The notes under the pieces were generated by a model. That model had not been told where the DNA came from. It did not search any database and saw only the letters and a list, made by a program, of their open reading frames with translations. Of a DNA stretch of 64,000 bases, positions 13,299-20,080 are shown one piece after another. Positions within the stretch are counted from its first letter, which is position 1. Each line of letters starts with the position of its first letter. This DNA is from Urophycis tenuis (lineage: Eukaryota > Chordata > Actinopteri > Gadiformes > Phycidae). Location: the NCBI GenBank assembly GCA_036785325.1, contig JAXIVH010000038.1, forward strand, positions 1,319,501 through 1,383,500, in the 5' to 3' direction. Both the position numbers and the translations under genes were made by a program.

Positions 13299-13802
13299 TT
13301 GGAACGGCATGATCCCATATCGCTGTGAAGGGATGGCGTTAACCAGGTGGGCGTGCAACCCCTCGAGAGAGTTGCTGCCTCGCCGGCACTTGTACTTGTT
13401 CAGCCGGATGCAGTTCTTCACAACCACCTTCACAGAGACATACAGCTGTATGCCAGGGGGGTCCTGTAACACACAACCTATTGCAAGGTCCTCATTTATG
13501 CTGGTGTCATTTTGAAATGTTACCATATACAAGTTTGAATGGTTTTGACACACGATGACTGCAGAGACAGCTGCAGGATGGCCCACGAAGCAGGACGGAG
13601 GGGGCCTGTGGCTGTGCGGGGAGGACCAGCGGTATGGGTGCTGCCGACACAGGGGGCGGGCGGGCCACAGGCTGATGCAGCAGGAGGCCTCGGCTGGAGG
13701 CGGGTGGGCGCAGGAGGCTTCGGCCGGGTGGAGGACGACAACGCAGTGGGCTGAACGGGCCGGTTGGTGGGAGTCACAGGCTCTGGCTCATCAACAAATA
13801 AC
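13299..13802 (-). pseudogene. Transposase-like exon(s), copy 5, least damaged
   Basis: This copy has no stop between the inner acceptor (above 13558) and the donor (GTAAGT at 13298-13293). The 260-bp exon reads through RGSNSLEGLHAHL, NAIPSQRYG and IMPFQ right up to the donor. Coding potential that ends exactly at a consensus donor argues that this was a real internal exon. No in-frame ATG opens it, and neighbouring exons are absent, so it is a gene fragment, not a gene. The protein family is not established; a protein-profile search would settle it. Confidence 0.5.
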
Positions 13803-14278
13803 CTGGAAATATAAAATACACACGTGATCAGTATTGATATTGATATCTTTTATAAGAACACTGTTCATACCGTTTACACTTTTTATACAACTGTTTATAC
13901 AATGTCCATACTGTTTATTTATTAATGTTTATCACTGAAAAATAAAGGTGACTTGGTATGACTTGTGTGCTATTTTCTTTCCACAGCCAACAGAACACAC
14001 ATGAATCAGCTTATTATTTCGACGACCCATGGGCAAATATAGTCATGCCATACGTCGTTGGAAAGCTTAGATTTCCCCGTTTAAAATGAGCCCATCTCCG
14101 AGCAATTTGGTTGCTCACAGACAAATCTGCGTCAGGTTGACTGAAGTCTACACAGCAGCTAAAGACATACCTTCAACGTTTCAATTAACATCAATCTTTC
14201 CTTACAGAACACAAATTAATTAGCTTAGTATTTCAACGACCCTTTAGTGAATATAGTCTTGCCATACGCCGTTGGAAA

Positions 14279-14520
14279 GCTTAGATTGCCACGATTAAAA
14301 GGAGATCATCTACGAGTCATATGCTTGCTCACAGACAAAACGGCGATAGTTTGAATGAAGTCTACCCAGCAGCTTAAAACATAGCTTCAACGTCAACGGA
14401 ATCGTTTCTCTTTCTACGAAATCGATACAGCTAAATACATACCTTAACGAAAAGTCGAATTATTAACTCGCAAAGGATGAAGATCATCAAATTCACCTTA
14501 GTCGAATCCTCCGTTGGCAG
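14279..14520. repeat. Eroded satellite edge
   Basis: From 14288 the last monomer departs sharply from consensus (GATTGCCACGATTAAAAGG) but still holds AATGAAGTCTACCCAGCAGC. A second weak echo, CAGCTAAATACATACCTTAACG, lies near 14427. Strong divergence of the outermost monomers is usual at satellite edges, where homogenisation is least effective. Confidence 0.75.
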
Positions 14521-14581
14521 TGGACAGCAATGACCGTGACTACGTATGAGTCGTAAAAACATTAGGTGACGTATTCCGATC

Positions 14582-14697
14582 CTCGCTCAGCGATTGGTCC
14601 GTTGAGCGCCGAGCTCTGCTCAGCATCGCTCCGCCATTGGCCGATCGCTGCTCAACTCTGCTCAGCTTTGGTCAACCATTGGTCGGTTAGCGTGAGC
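14582..14697. promoter_or_regulatory. Three regularly spaced inverted CCAAT boxes
   Basis: ATTGG occurs at 14593, 14636 and 14678, steps of 43 and 42 bp. The second and third lie in direct repeats that both begin CTCTGCTCAGC (14614, 14656). The flanks are GC-rich. Multiple CCAAT boxes about four helical turns apart are known in NF-Y-driven promoters. Plus-strand transcription from here would enter the TTAGGG-like arrays. Promoter activity is inferred. Confidence 0.4.
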
Positions 14698-14698
14698 T

Positions 14699-14763
14699 TA
14701 GGGACTTGGCGGAGAGTTTGCCTGAAGAAGGCGAACGACCCCCCCCCCCCCCCCAAGTCCCTA
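14699..14763. repeat. 11-bp perfect inverted repeat around a C16 tract
   Basis: TAGGGACTTGG (14699-14709) is mirrored exactly by CCAAGTCCCTA (14753-14763), 43 bp apart. The loop contains most of a 16-C run (14739-14754). This can form a cruciform or RNA hairpin. The homopolymer length may be affected by sequencing error. Confidence 0.8.
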
Positions 14764-14817
14764 TTGCGCAACCCTGGGATCGACCAAAAAGGATCGGGGA
14801 GGATCAAAAGGGATGGC

Positions 14818-14829
14818 TCCATCTGGTGG
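14818..14829 (-). promoter_or_regulatory. CTCF-like motif
   Basis: The minus strand reads CCACCAGATGGA, one mismatch from the CTCF core CCASYAGRKGGC. It sits in the unique junction between two repeat classes, a plausible boundary position. Binding is not shown by sequence alone. Confidence 0.4.
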
Positions 14830-15047
14830 CCACCGGTGGGAGGTTTTATTTCCAGAAATTTCCAAAAATGTCATTGTGAGGGACCGACTTGATCACCCCA
14901 CGTATTGGGATGTGGACTCTCTGGCCTGGACCGTGTGGACAAACACGAGGGGTGGCAATGCCGTTGAAAAGTAGTGGGGCTTTATTGTCTTCACCACAAC
15001 TTGCAAAATAACAAAACAAACATAAATCCAAAATCCTAAATAATACT

Positions 15048-15068
15048 AAATGGCAAAACTAGCCATTT
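15048..15068. repeat. Small hairpin at the start of the telomere-like block
   Basis: AAATGGC (15048-15054) and GCCATTT (15062-15068) form a 7-bp stem with a 7-nt loop, exactly at the transition from A-rich junction to G-rich repeats. Confidence 0.6.
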
Positions 15069-15319
15069 TATGGTCAGGGTTTGGGCTTAAGGGTGGGGTT
15101 GGGGAACCAAATTAGGCTTAGATAGAGGGGTTAGGGTTAGGGCCACAAATTGGGCTAGGCTTAGAATTAGGTTTAGGATTAGGGGCCCAAATTGGGTTAG
15201 GTTTAGGTATAGGGGCAAAATTGGGTTAGGTTTAGGGATGATTAGAGACCAAATTGGGTTTAGGTTTAGGGCTAGGGCAAAATTGGGTTAGGGTTAGGGC
15301 TGGGGAACAAATTGGGTTA

Positions 15320-15358
<39 letters not shown>

Positions 15359-15427
15359 GGTTAGGGGTTAGGGTTAGGGGTTAGGGGTTAGGGGTTAGGG
15401 TTAGGGTTAGGGTTAGGTTCATTTTAA
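15069..15427 (+). repeat. First degenerate telomere-like block with AAATTGGG inserts
   Basis: TTAGGG and variants (TTTAGGG, TTAGGGG, CTAGGG) on the plus strand. AAATTGGG-type words begin near 15146, 15188, 15216, 15250, 15278 and 15308. The best telomere-like stretch, with the longest near-perfect TTAGGG runs in the window, is 15316-15416. The G-rich strand runs left to right, so the telomeric end would be to the right. Confidence 0.9.
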
Positions 15428-15540
15428 GTTATCTCGATGATCCCCCCCACCTCATCCAACGACTGGGTAGTTGAATGGGGGATCAAAGGCAGTTGCGCAC
15501 GCCAATATCTAGTCATCCGCAGCTCTCTTTTCCCATATTA

Positions 15541-15735
15541 CTAAGAATGAAGTAAAATGAAATGGTTATCTGTCTTGTTGTGATATAACCGCTGATTTGA
15601 AGACATAGACTTGATGGTTTTCTTTGTAACCAAGAATGGAGTAAATGGGATGGTTGTTTGTCTTTTTGTGATATAACCGCTGATTTTGGAATATGGACTT
15701 GTTTTTCTTTTCCCAAAGGTTTTCTTTGTTCCAAG
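15541..15735. repeat. 89-bp internal duplication in U0
   Basis: Two diverged copies (15541-15629 and 15630-15735) share GTGATATAACCGCTGATTT and the CAAGAATG(A/G)AGTAAA start. Later units hold one copy whose left part matches copy 1 and whose right part (CTTTTCCCAAAGG) matches copy 2, as if recombination between the two removed 89 bp. Confidence 0.75.
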
Positions 15736-16012
15736 ATGAAGGTCAATCTGGTTTGATTGAAAATACTTCAATGCATTGGTATATTTATTTATTTGAATAA
15801 AGAGGAGTCACAGCTGGAGTGAGACTTTTCTTTTCCATTTCTATTTTAGTATAAACGTGCTATCGAAATATTAGGACACGTCATCAGTAGTGGACCCTGG
15901 GATCATAGGGTGTTTCTGGCCATTGTCACTATACACCCTCACCCAAGGGAGGCCCCCCCGAGAGTGATCAATTCTCAAGGTGTGTCGGTTCCGAAATGGA
16001 ATTGGTATTGGG

Positions 16013-16077
16013 TTTAAACAATTTTGCAATTTCCCAGCTTGGGATTAATAAAGTATTTTCTATTCTATTCTATTCCA
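16013..16077 (+). mobile_element. LINE/SINE 3' tail retained only in U0
   Basis: TTGCAATTTCCCAGCTTGGG is followed by ATTAATAAAGTATTTTC and TATTC repeats. An AATAAAG end plus a short tandem repeat is the usual 3' end of L2/CR1-like LINEs and SINEs that share their tails. All later units jump directly from GGGTTTAA to the TTTTTTAGGAG that follows, so the amplified form lacks about 60 bp. The exact family needs a repeat-library match. Confidence 0.55.
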
Positions 16078-18008
16078 AACTTTTTTAGGAGTGCTCATTT
16101 GTCGAGGTAACCTCGAGGTAAGTAAAGGTAAGTAAAACACTTTTTAGGATACATTGTTTTAGTTATGGAGAACAAGAAGGGGGGCACATACTTACCTCCT
16201 GACCAGCACAAACCAGTTGTTAACACCGCTAGGTAGCCCTGGTTTGGCCAATCAGGGTCGGAGCTTGGTTCTTGTCCTCTGTTGGGTCCAGATGAACTAA
16301 TAGGAAAACGGGGGTACGAAGGACCGAGGCCAGCCGTGACAAAGCACTGCCTCCACGGTCCCCCAATGCAGCTATCCTCAGCGATGGGTGTCCAGACCTA
16401 GGAAAGACCAAGACCAGCCCCGTCCAGCGGTGCCTTCCCAGTCGGTCCCAGGTTAGGAAAGGCCAAGGCCAGCCGCGACTAAGCACTGCCTCCCTGGCCC
16501 CTCCAGGACCCCATGCCGAACAGCCTGTTAATAACAATTCCTGTGCCCCATACACCGCGCGACTACAGAGATTGTGTAGGAAGTTGACCTTAGAGAAGAC
16601 TCAATGGCTTACTTTCCTTACCCAAAACAGAAATTTCTTGGGCTAGTCTATTCTCGCCATAGGTACTTCGGTAATGTTTTTTTTTGCGCGCAAAGTTTTC
16701 CGGTTGAAATGCATAATGGGGAATTGGCTTGTTCCTCCAATACGCCAAGTGTAGGTTAGGGTTAGGTTTAGGGGTTAGGGTTAAGGTTAGGGCTGAGGTT
16801 AGGGTTAGGTTTAAGGTTAGGGTTGAGGTTAGGGTTGGGGTTATGGCTGAGGTTAAGGTTAGGGTTGAGGTTAGGGTTAGTGTTATGGATAAGGTTAGGG
16901 TTAAGTGTTAGGGCCAAGGTTAGGGTGAATGTCAGGGCTAAGGTTGGGGCCAAGGTTAGGGTTGAGATAGGGTTAGGGGTTAGGGGGTTAGGGGTTAGGT
17001 TTAGGGATTAGGGTCTGGGTTAGGGTTAGGGCCAAGGTCAGGGTTGAGGTTAGGGTTAAGGTTAGGGTTAGGGCTAGGGCTTAGGGTTAGGGTTAAGGTT
17101 AGGGTTAGGGCTAAGGTTAGGGTTGGGGCTAAGGCTAGGTTTAAGGTTAGGGTTAGGGTTGGGGCTAAGGTTAGGGCTAAGGTTAGGGTCAAGGTAAGGG
17201 TTAATGTCAGGGCTAAGGTTGGGGCCAAGGTTAGGGTTGAGTTAGGGTTAGGGCTAAGGTTAGGTCTATGGTTAGGGTTGGGTTAGGGTTAAGGCCAAGG
17301 TAAGGGTTAGTGTCCGGGCTAAGGTTGGTGTCAAGGTTAACGTTGAGTTAGGGTTAGGGCTAAGGTTAGGCCTATGGTTAGGGTTGGGTTCGTTAGAGTT
17401 ATCTCGATGACCCCCCCCCACCTCATCCAACGACTCGGTAGTTGAATAGGGGATCAAAGGCAGTTGCACTCGCCAATATCTAGTCATCCGCAGCTCTCTT
17501 TTCCCATATTACCAAGAATGAAGTAAAACGAAATGGTTATCTGTCTTGTTGTGATATAACCGCTGATTTGGAGATATAGACTTGTTTTTCCTTTTCCCAA
17601 AGGTTTTCTTTGTTCCAAGATGGAGGTCAATCTAGTTTGATTGAAGGTACTTCCAATGCATTGGTATATTTACTTATTTGAATAAAGACGAGTCACAGCT
17701 GGAGTGAGACTTTTCTTTTCCATTTCTATTTTAGTATAAACGTGCTATCGAAATATTAGGACACGTCATCAGTAGTGGACCCTGGGATCATAGGGTGTTT
17801 CTGGCCATTGTCACTATACACCCTCACCCAAGGGAGGCCCCCCCGAGAGTGATCAATTCTCAAGGTGTGTCGTTTCCGAAATGGAATTGGTATTGGGTTT
17901 AAGCTTTTTTAGGAGTGATCATTTGTTGAGGTAACGTCGAGGTAAGTAAAGGTAAGTAAAACACTTTTTAGGATACATTGTTTTGGTTATGGAGAGGAGG
18001 GGGCACAT

Positions 18009-18015
18009 ACTTACC
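18009..18015 (-). promoter_or_regulatory. Consensus 5' splice site on minus strand (representative, U1)
   Basis: The minus strand reads GGGGTAAGTATG; in U0 it is AGGAGGTAAGTATG. It closes the GC-rich segment 34 bp past the stop of the 108-codon frame. It is present in every unit whose core is complete. Read on its own strand it would be a first-exon donor; no acceptor partner is assigned. Confidence 0.4.
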
Positions 18016-18047
18016 CCCTGACCAGCACAAACCAGTTGTTAACACCG

Positions 18048-18374
18048 CTAGGTAGCCCTGGTTTGGCCAATCAGGGCCGGAGCTTGGTTCTTGTCCTCTG
18101 TTGGGTCCAGATGAACTAGCAGAAAACTGGGGTCACGAAGGACCGAGGCCAGCCGTGACAAAGCACTGCCTCCACGGTCCCCCAATGCAGCTATCCTCAG
18201 CGATGGGTGTCCAGACCTAGGAAAGACCAAGACCAGCCCCGACCAGCGGTGCCTTCCCAGTCGGTCCCAGGGTAGGAAAGGCCAAGGCCAGCCGCGACTA
18301 AGCACTGCCTCCCTGGCCCCTCCAGGACCCCATGCCGAACAGCCTGTTAATAACAATTCCTGTGCCCCATACAC
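18048..18374 (-). other. GC-rich core segment with recurrent 108-codon open frame (representative, U1)
   Basis: The same frame recurs in U0-U18 (low ends 16229, 20823, 23206, 25996, 31163, 33238, 36018, 38794, 41578, 44363, 46444, 49228, 51327, 54111, 56895, 58994, 61778). It is closed in U5 by TGG to TGA at 28574. It starts at GTG and contains no ATG. The DNA has three diverged copies of a GGCTGGCCTTGGCCTTTCC-like word (plus strand 18135-18160, 18219-18243, 18274-18300) that fall in different frames, so the repeat, not a protein, explains the sequence. A non-coding first exon fits better than a protein. Confidence 0.55.
18063..18072 (+). promoter_or_regulatory. CCAAT box in the core (representative, U1)
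   Basis: GGCCAATCAG matches the NF-Y consensus. It lies about 500 bp upstream of the TTAGGG-variant block in plus orientation. It is kept in U0-U18 except U14, and is also lost in U19; those two carry GGCAAATCAG. Confidence 0.35.
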
Positions 18375-18514
18375 CGCGCGACTACAGAGATTGTGTAGGA
18401 AGTTGACCTTAGAGAAGACTCAATGGCTTACTTTCCTCACCCAAAACAACAATTTCTTGGGGTAGTCTATTCTCGCCGTAGGTACTTCGGTAATGGGTTT
18501 TTTTGTGAAAAGTT

Positions 18515-18539
18515 TTCCGGATGAAATGCATGCTGGGTA
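18515..18539 (-). promoter_or_regulatory. ETS plus ZNF143/Staf-like promoter motif (representative, U1)
   Basis: The minus strand reads TACCCAGCATGCATTTCA, which fits the Staf/ZNF143 consensus YWCCCRNMATSCMYYRCR at 17 of 18 positions. CCGGAAAA, an ETS core, follows four bases later. This pair is typical of promoters without TATA. It lies about 150 bp upstream of the GC-rich segment in minus-strand sense and recurs at the same offset in U1-U18; U0 has a weaker form. Activity is inferred. Confidence 0.45.
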
Positions 18540-18568
18540 ATTGTCTTCTTCCTCCAATATGTCAAGTG

Positions 18569-19462
18569 TAGGTTAAGGTTAGGGTAGATTTAGGGGTAGA
18601 GTTAGCAGTTAACCTTAACGTTAGGTTTGAAGTAAATGGGAGGGGTTGCGGTTAGGGTTAAGGTTAGGGCTGAGGTTAGGGTTAGGTATAAGGTTACGGT
18701 TTAGGGTTAAGGTTAGGGTTAAGGTTAGGGTTACGGTTAGGGCTAAGGTTAGGGCTAAGGTTAGAGTAAGGGTTAGGGTTAGCGTTACGGTTAGGGTAAG
18801 GTTAGGGTTAGGGTTAGAGGTTAGGGGTTAGGGGTTAGGGTTAAGATGAGGGCTGAGGTTAGGGTTAAGGTTAGGGCTGAGGTTAGGGTTAGGTTTAAGG
18901 TTAGGGATAAGGTTAGGGTTGGGGTTACGGCTGAGATTGGGGTTAAGGTTAGGGTTGAGGTTAGGGTTAGTGTTATGGATAAGGTTAGGTTAAGTGTTAG
19001 GGCCAAGGTTAGGGTTAAGGTTATGGTTAAGATTAGGGTTAGGGCTAGAATTAGGGTTAGGGCTAAGGTTAGGGTTAGGGTTATGGCTGAGGTTAGGGTT
19101 AAGGTTAGGTTTGAGGTTAGTGTTAAGGTTAGGGCCAAGGTTAGGGTTAGGGTTAAGGTTAGGGTTAGGGCTAAGGTTAGGGTTAGGGTTATGGCTGAGG
19201 CTAGGGTTAGGGCTAAATTTAGGGCAAAGGTTAGAGTTAGGGTTAGCGTTAGAGTTAGGGTAGGGTTAGTGTTGGAGGTTAGGGTAGGCTTAGGGTTAGA
19301 GTTAGAGTAGGGGTTAGGGTTAGAGTTAGAGTAGGGGTTAGGGTTAGTGTTAAGGCTAAGGTTAGGGGTTGAGGTTAGTGTTAAGATTAGGGCCAAGGTA
19401 AGGGTTAGTGTTAGGGTTGAGTTAGGGTTAGGGCTAAGGTTAGGCCTATGGTTAGGGTTGGG
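18569..19462 (+). repeat. TTAGGG-variant hexamer block (representative, U1)
   Basis: About 890 bp of hexamers such as TTAGGG, TTAAGG, CTAAGG, TTGAGG, CTGAGG, TTACGG, TTATGG, TTAGTG, TTAGAG and TTGGGG, all G-rich on the plus strand. Long stretches stay in a 6-bp register, which creates spurious open frames (Lys-Val-Arg-Val on plus, Leu-Thr-Leu-Thr on minus). Perfect TTAGGG runs are only two or three repeats long. The same order of variants recurs in each unit, so the block spreads as part of the unit and not by telomerase. Confidence 0.95.
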
Positions 19463-19519
19463 GTTGAGGTTATCCCTAGGGTTAGAGTTAGAGCTAGAGA
19501 TTGAGGAAGGTAGAGTCAA

Positions 19520-19550
19520 GGTGAGACAGTCTTTACGGACTGAACTCACC
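19520..19550. repeat. 31-nt hairpin in the cassette (representative, U1)
   Basis: GGTGAG pairs with CTCACC and, after a small bulge, CAGTC pairs with GACTG around a six-base loop. Other copies start at 24684, 29851, 34703, 37490, 40266, 43050, 47916, 52799, 55583 and 60466. The only difference among copies, in U1, lies in the loop. As RNA it would be stable on either strand. Confidence 0.7.
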
Positions 19551-19761
19551 CCCGCCGGATCGGGCTAGTACACTCTATCTCCCCCAACTCCCTCATTTCC
19601 ATGAGGGAAGACAGGGGAGAAGAGATGGGAGGAGTATATATATTTAATATATATTTTTTTAGTAAATAAATACATCGAGAGACTCACCGCTGGAGTGGGT
19701 TTTAATCTTTGTATTCAAGGTTGTTCCTCCTCTTTTGATTCCTCGCTGGTGGTGCGTCGTC

Positions 19762-19773
19762 TCCACCTAGTGG
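19762..19773 (-). promoter_or_regulatory. CTCF-like motif in direct repeat a (representative)
   Basis: The minus strand reads CCACTAGGTGGA, one mismatch from CCASYAGRKGGC. It recurs in each of the eleven cassettes. Confidence 0.35.
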
Positions 19774-19790
19774 TCGTTTTGTGAAGAAGA

Positions 19791-19848
19791 GTTATAGAAA
19801 TAGAAATAGAAATACTCTATTGTTCCCAGGTTGGGAAATTGCATTAAT
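19791..19848 (-). mobile_element. Reversed LINE/SINE 3' tail in the cassette (representative)
   Basis: The minus strand reads ATGCAATTTCCCAACCTGGG, then AACAATAGAGTATTTC and a TATTTC repeat. It closely matches the plus-strand tail of U0 (16013-16077), so it is another copy of the same tail type in opposite orientation. Only the 3' end is recognisable. The AATAAA signal has mutated to AATAGA. Confidence 0.55.
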
Positions 19849-20068
19849 AGGTAAGTAATAATAATAATAATAGGTAATTGCAATAGTTGGTAAGGTAATC
19901 TATATTTAATTTATTTATTTATATTTGTATATTTATTTAGTCTATTTATTTATTCATTTTTGTTTATTTATTTATTTAGATAAAGAGGATCACAGCTGGA
20001 GTGAGTTTTTAGTCTTTGTGTTAAAGGCTGGTTGCCTTCTTTTGATTCTTCAGTGGTGGTCCATCGCC

Positions 20069-20080
20069 TCCATCTAGTGG
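20069..20080 (-). promoter_or_regulatory. CTCF-like motif in direct repeat b (representative)
   Basis: The minus strand reads CCACTAGATGGA, again one mismatch from the core, in the same orientation as the copy about 310 bp to the left and as the junction site. Confidence 0.35.

Larger units (their letters stand above)
12980..13976. repeat. Long insertion in satellite, copy 5
   Basis: At 997 bp this is the longest copy because of an expanded GT run. It is the last insertion before the array edge and is followed by one type-C monomer (14065). Its exon-like fragment has the longest open frame, running through the splice donor. Confidence 0.85.
1..14398. repeat. 214-bp satellite array (about 50 monomers)
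   Basis: Monomers start at GCTTAGATTTCC and recur at an exact 214-bp step, for example 1614, 1828, 2042, 2256, 2470, 2684 and 2898, and again from 5588 to 7942. Three subtypes can be read. Type A has GAGCAATTTGGTTGCTC, type B has AGTCTGGTTGATCACAGACT, and type C has ACAAATCTGC with CTACACAG. Type C lies at the window start and directly after four of the five long insertions (1400, 9525, 12430, 14065). Neighbouring monomers differ by few bases, which means recent homogenisation. Indel-free spacing and the absence of long open frames point to non-coding satellite DNA. Whether it is pericentromeric or subtelomeric cannot be decided from the repeat alone; its position beside telomere-like arrays favours subtelomeric. 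Confidence 0.95.
14521..15060. other. Low-copy junction between satellite and telomere-like DNA
   Basis: This 540-bp stretch has no repeat partner inside the window. It contains a CRE-like TGACGT (14567), three CCAAT boxes, an 11-bp inverted repeat around a C16 run, a CTCF-like site, and an A-rich end. The 108-codon plus-strand frame over 14566-14892 begins with GTG and runs through the poly-C tract (PPPPP); I do not take it as a gene. Confidence 0.7.
15428..17397. repeat. Tandem unit U0 (diverged edge unit)
   Basis: The first unit is clearly more diverged than U1-U19. Its core (15428-16751) has an extra 89-bp internal duplication and a LINE-like 3' tail that later units lack. Its variant block (16752-17389) has its own arrangement of hexamers. 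It ends without the 700-bp cassette. It probably escaped the homogenisation that makes the other units nearly identical. Confidence 0.85.

Noticed and set aside
1..14398. CENP-B box in the satellite
   Set aside because: No monomer matches the TTCG....A..CGGG core; the nearest word (TTCGACGACCCATGGG) fails at several essential positions.
1..14398. CRISPR-like array
   Set aside because: The periodic units are full 214-bp satellite monomers with no variable spacers, in eukaryotic DNA.
14566..14892. 108-codon plus-strand frame in the junction
   Set aside because: GTG start, runs through a poly-C tract, no recognisable domain, single copy.
15513..15771. Overlapping 76-77 codon minus-strand frames in U0
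   Set aside because: They span the 89-bp duplication, are not kept in other units, and show no domain.
16188..16200. U1 snRNA gene starting at ATACTTACC
   Set aside because: Only the first nine or ten bases match the U1 5' end; the rest of U1 does not follow. The opposite strand explains it better as a GTAAGT donor.
16229..16555. Recurrent 108-codon minus-strand frame as a multi-copy gene
   Set aside because: It begins with GTG, contains no ATG, has a nonsense change in U5, and is built from short DNA repeats that fall in different frames.
18821..19549. 242-codon minus-strand and 154-codon plus-strand frames as repeat proteins
   Set aside because: They are the translation of hexamer repeats (Leu-Thr and Lys-Val-Arg patterns) and are open on both strands at once.
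19520..19550. U4 snRNA 3' stem-loop (GACAGTCT, TACGG)
   Set aside because: The likeness is limited to one short hairpin; no Sm site precedes it and no U4 body lies upstream.
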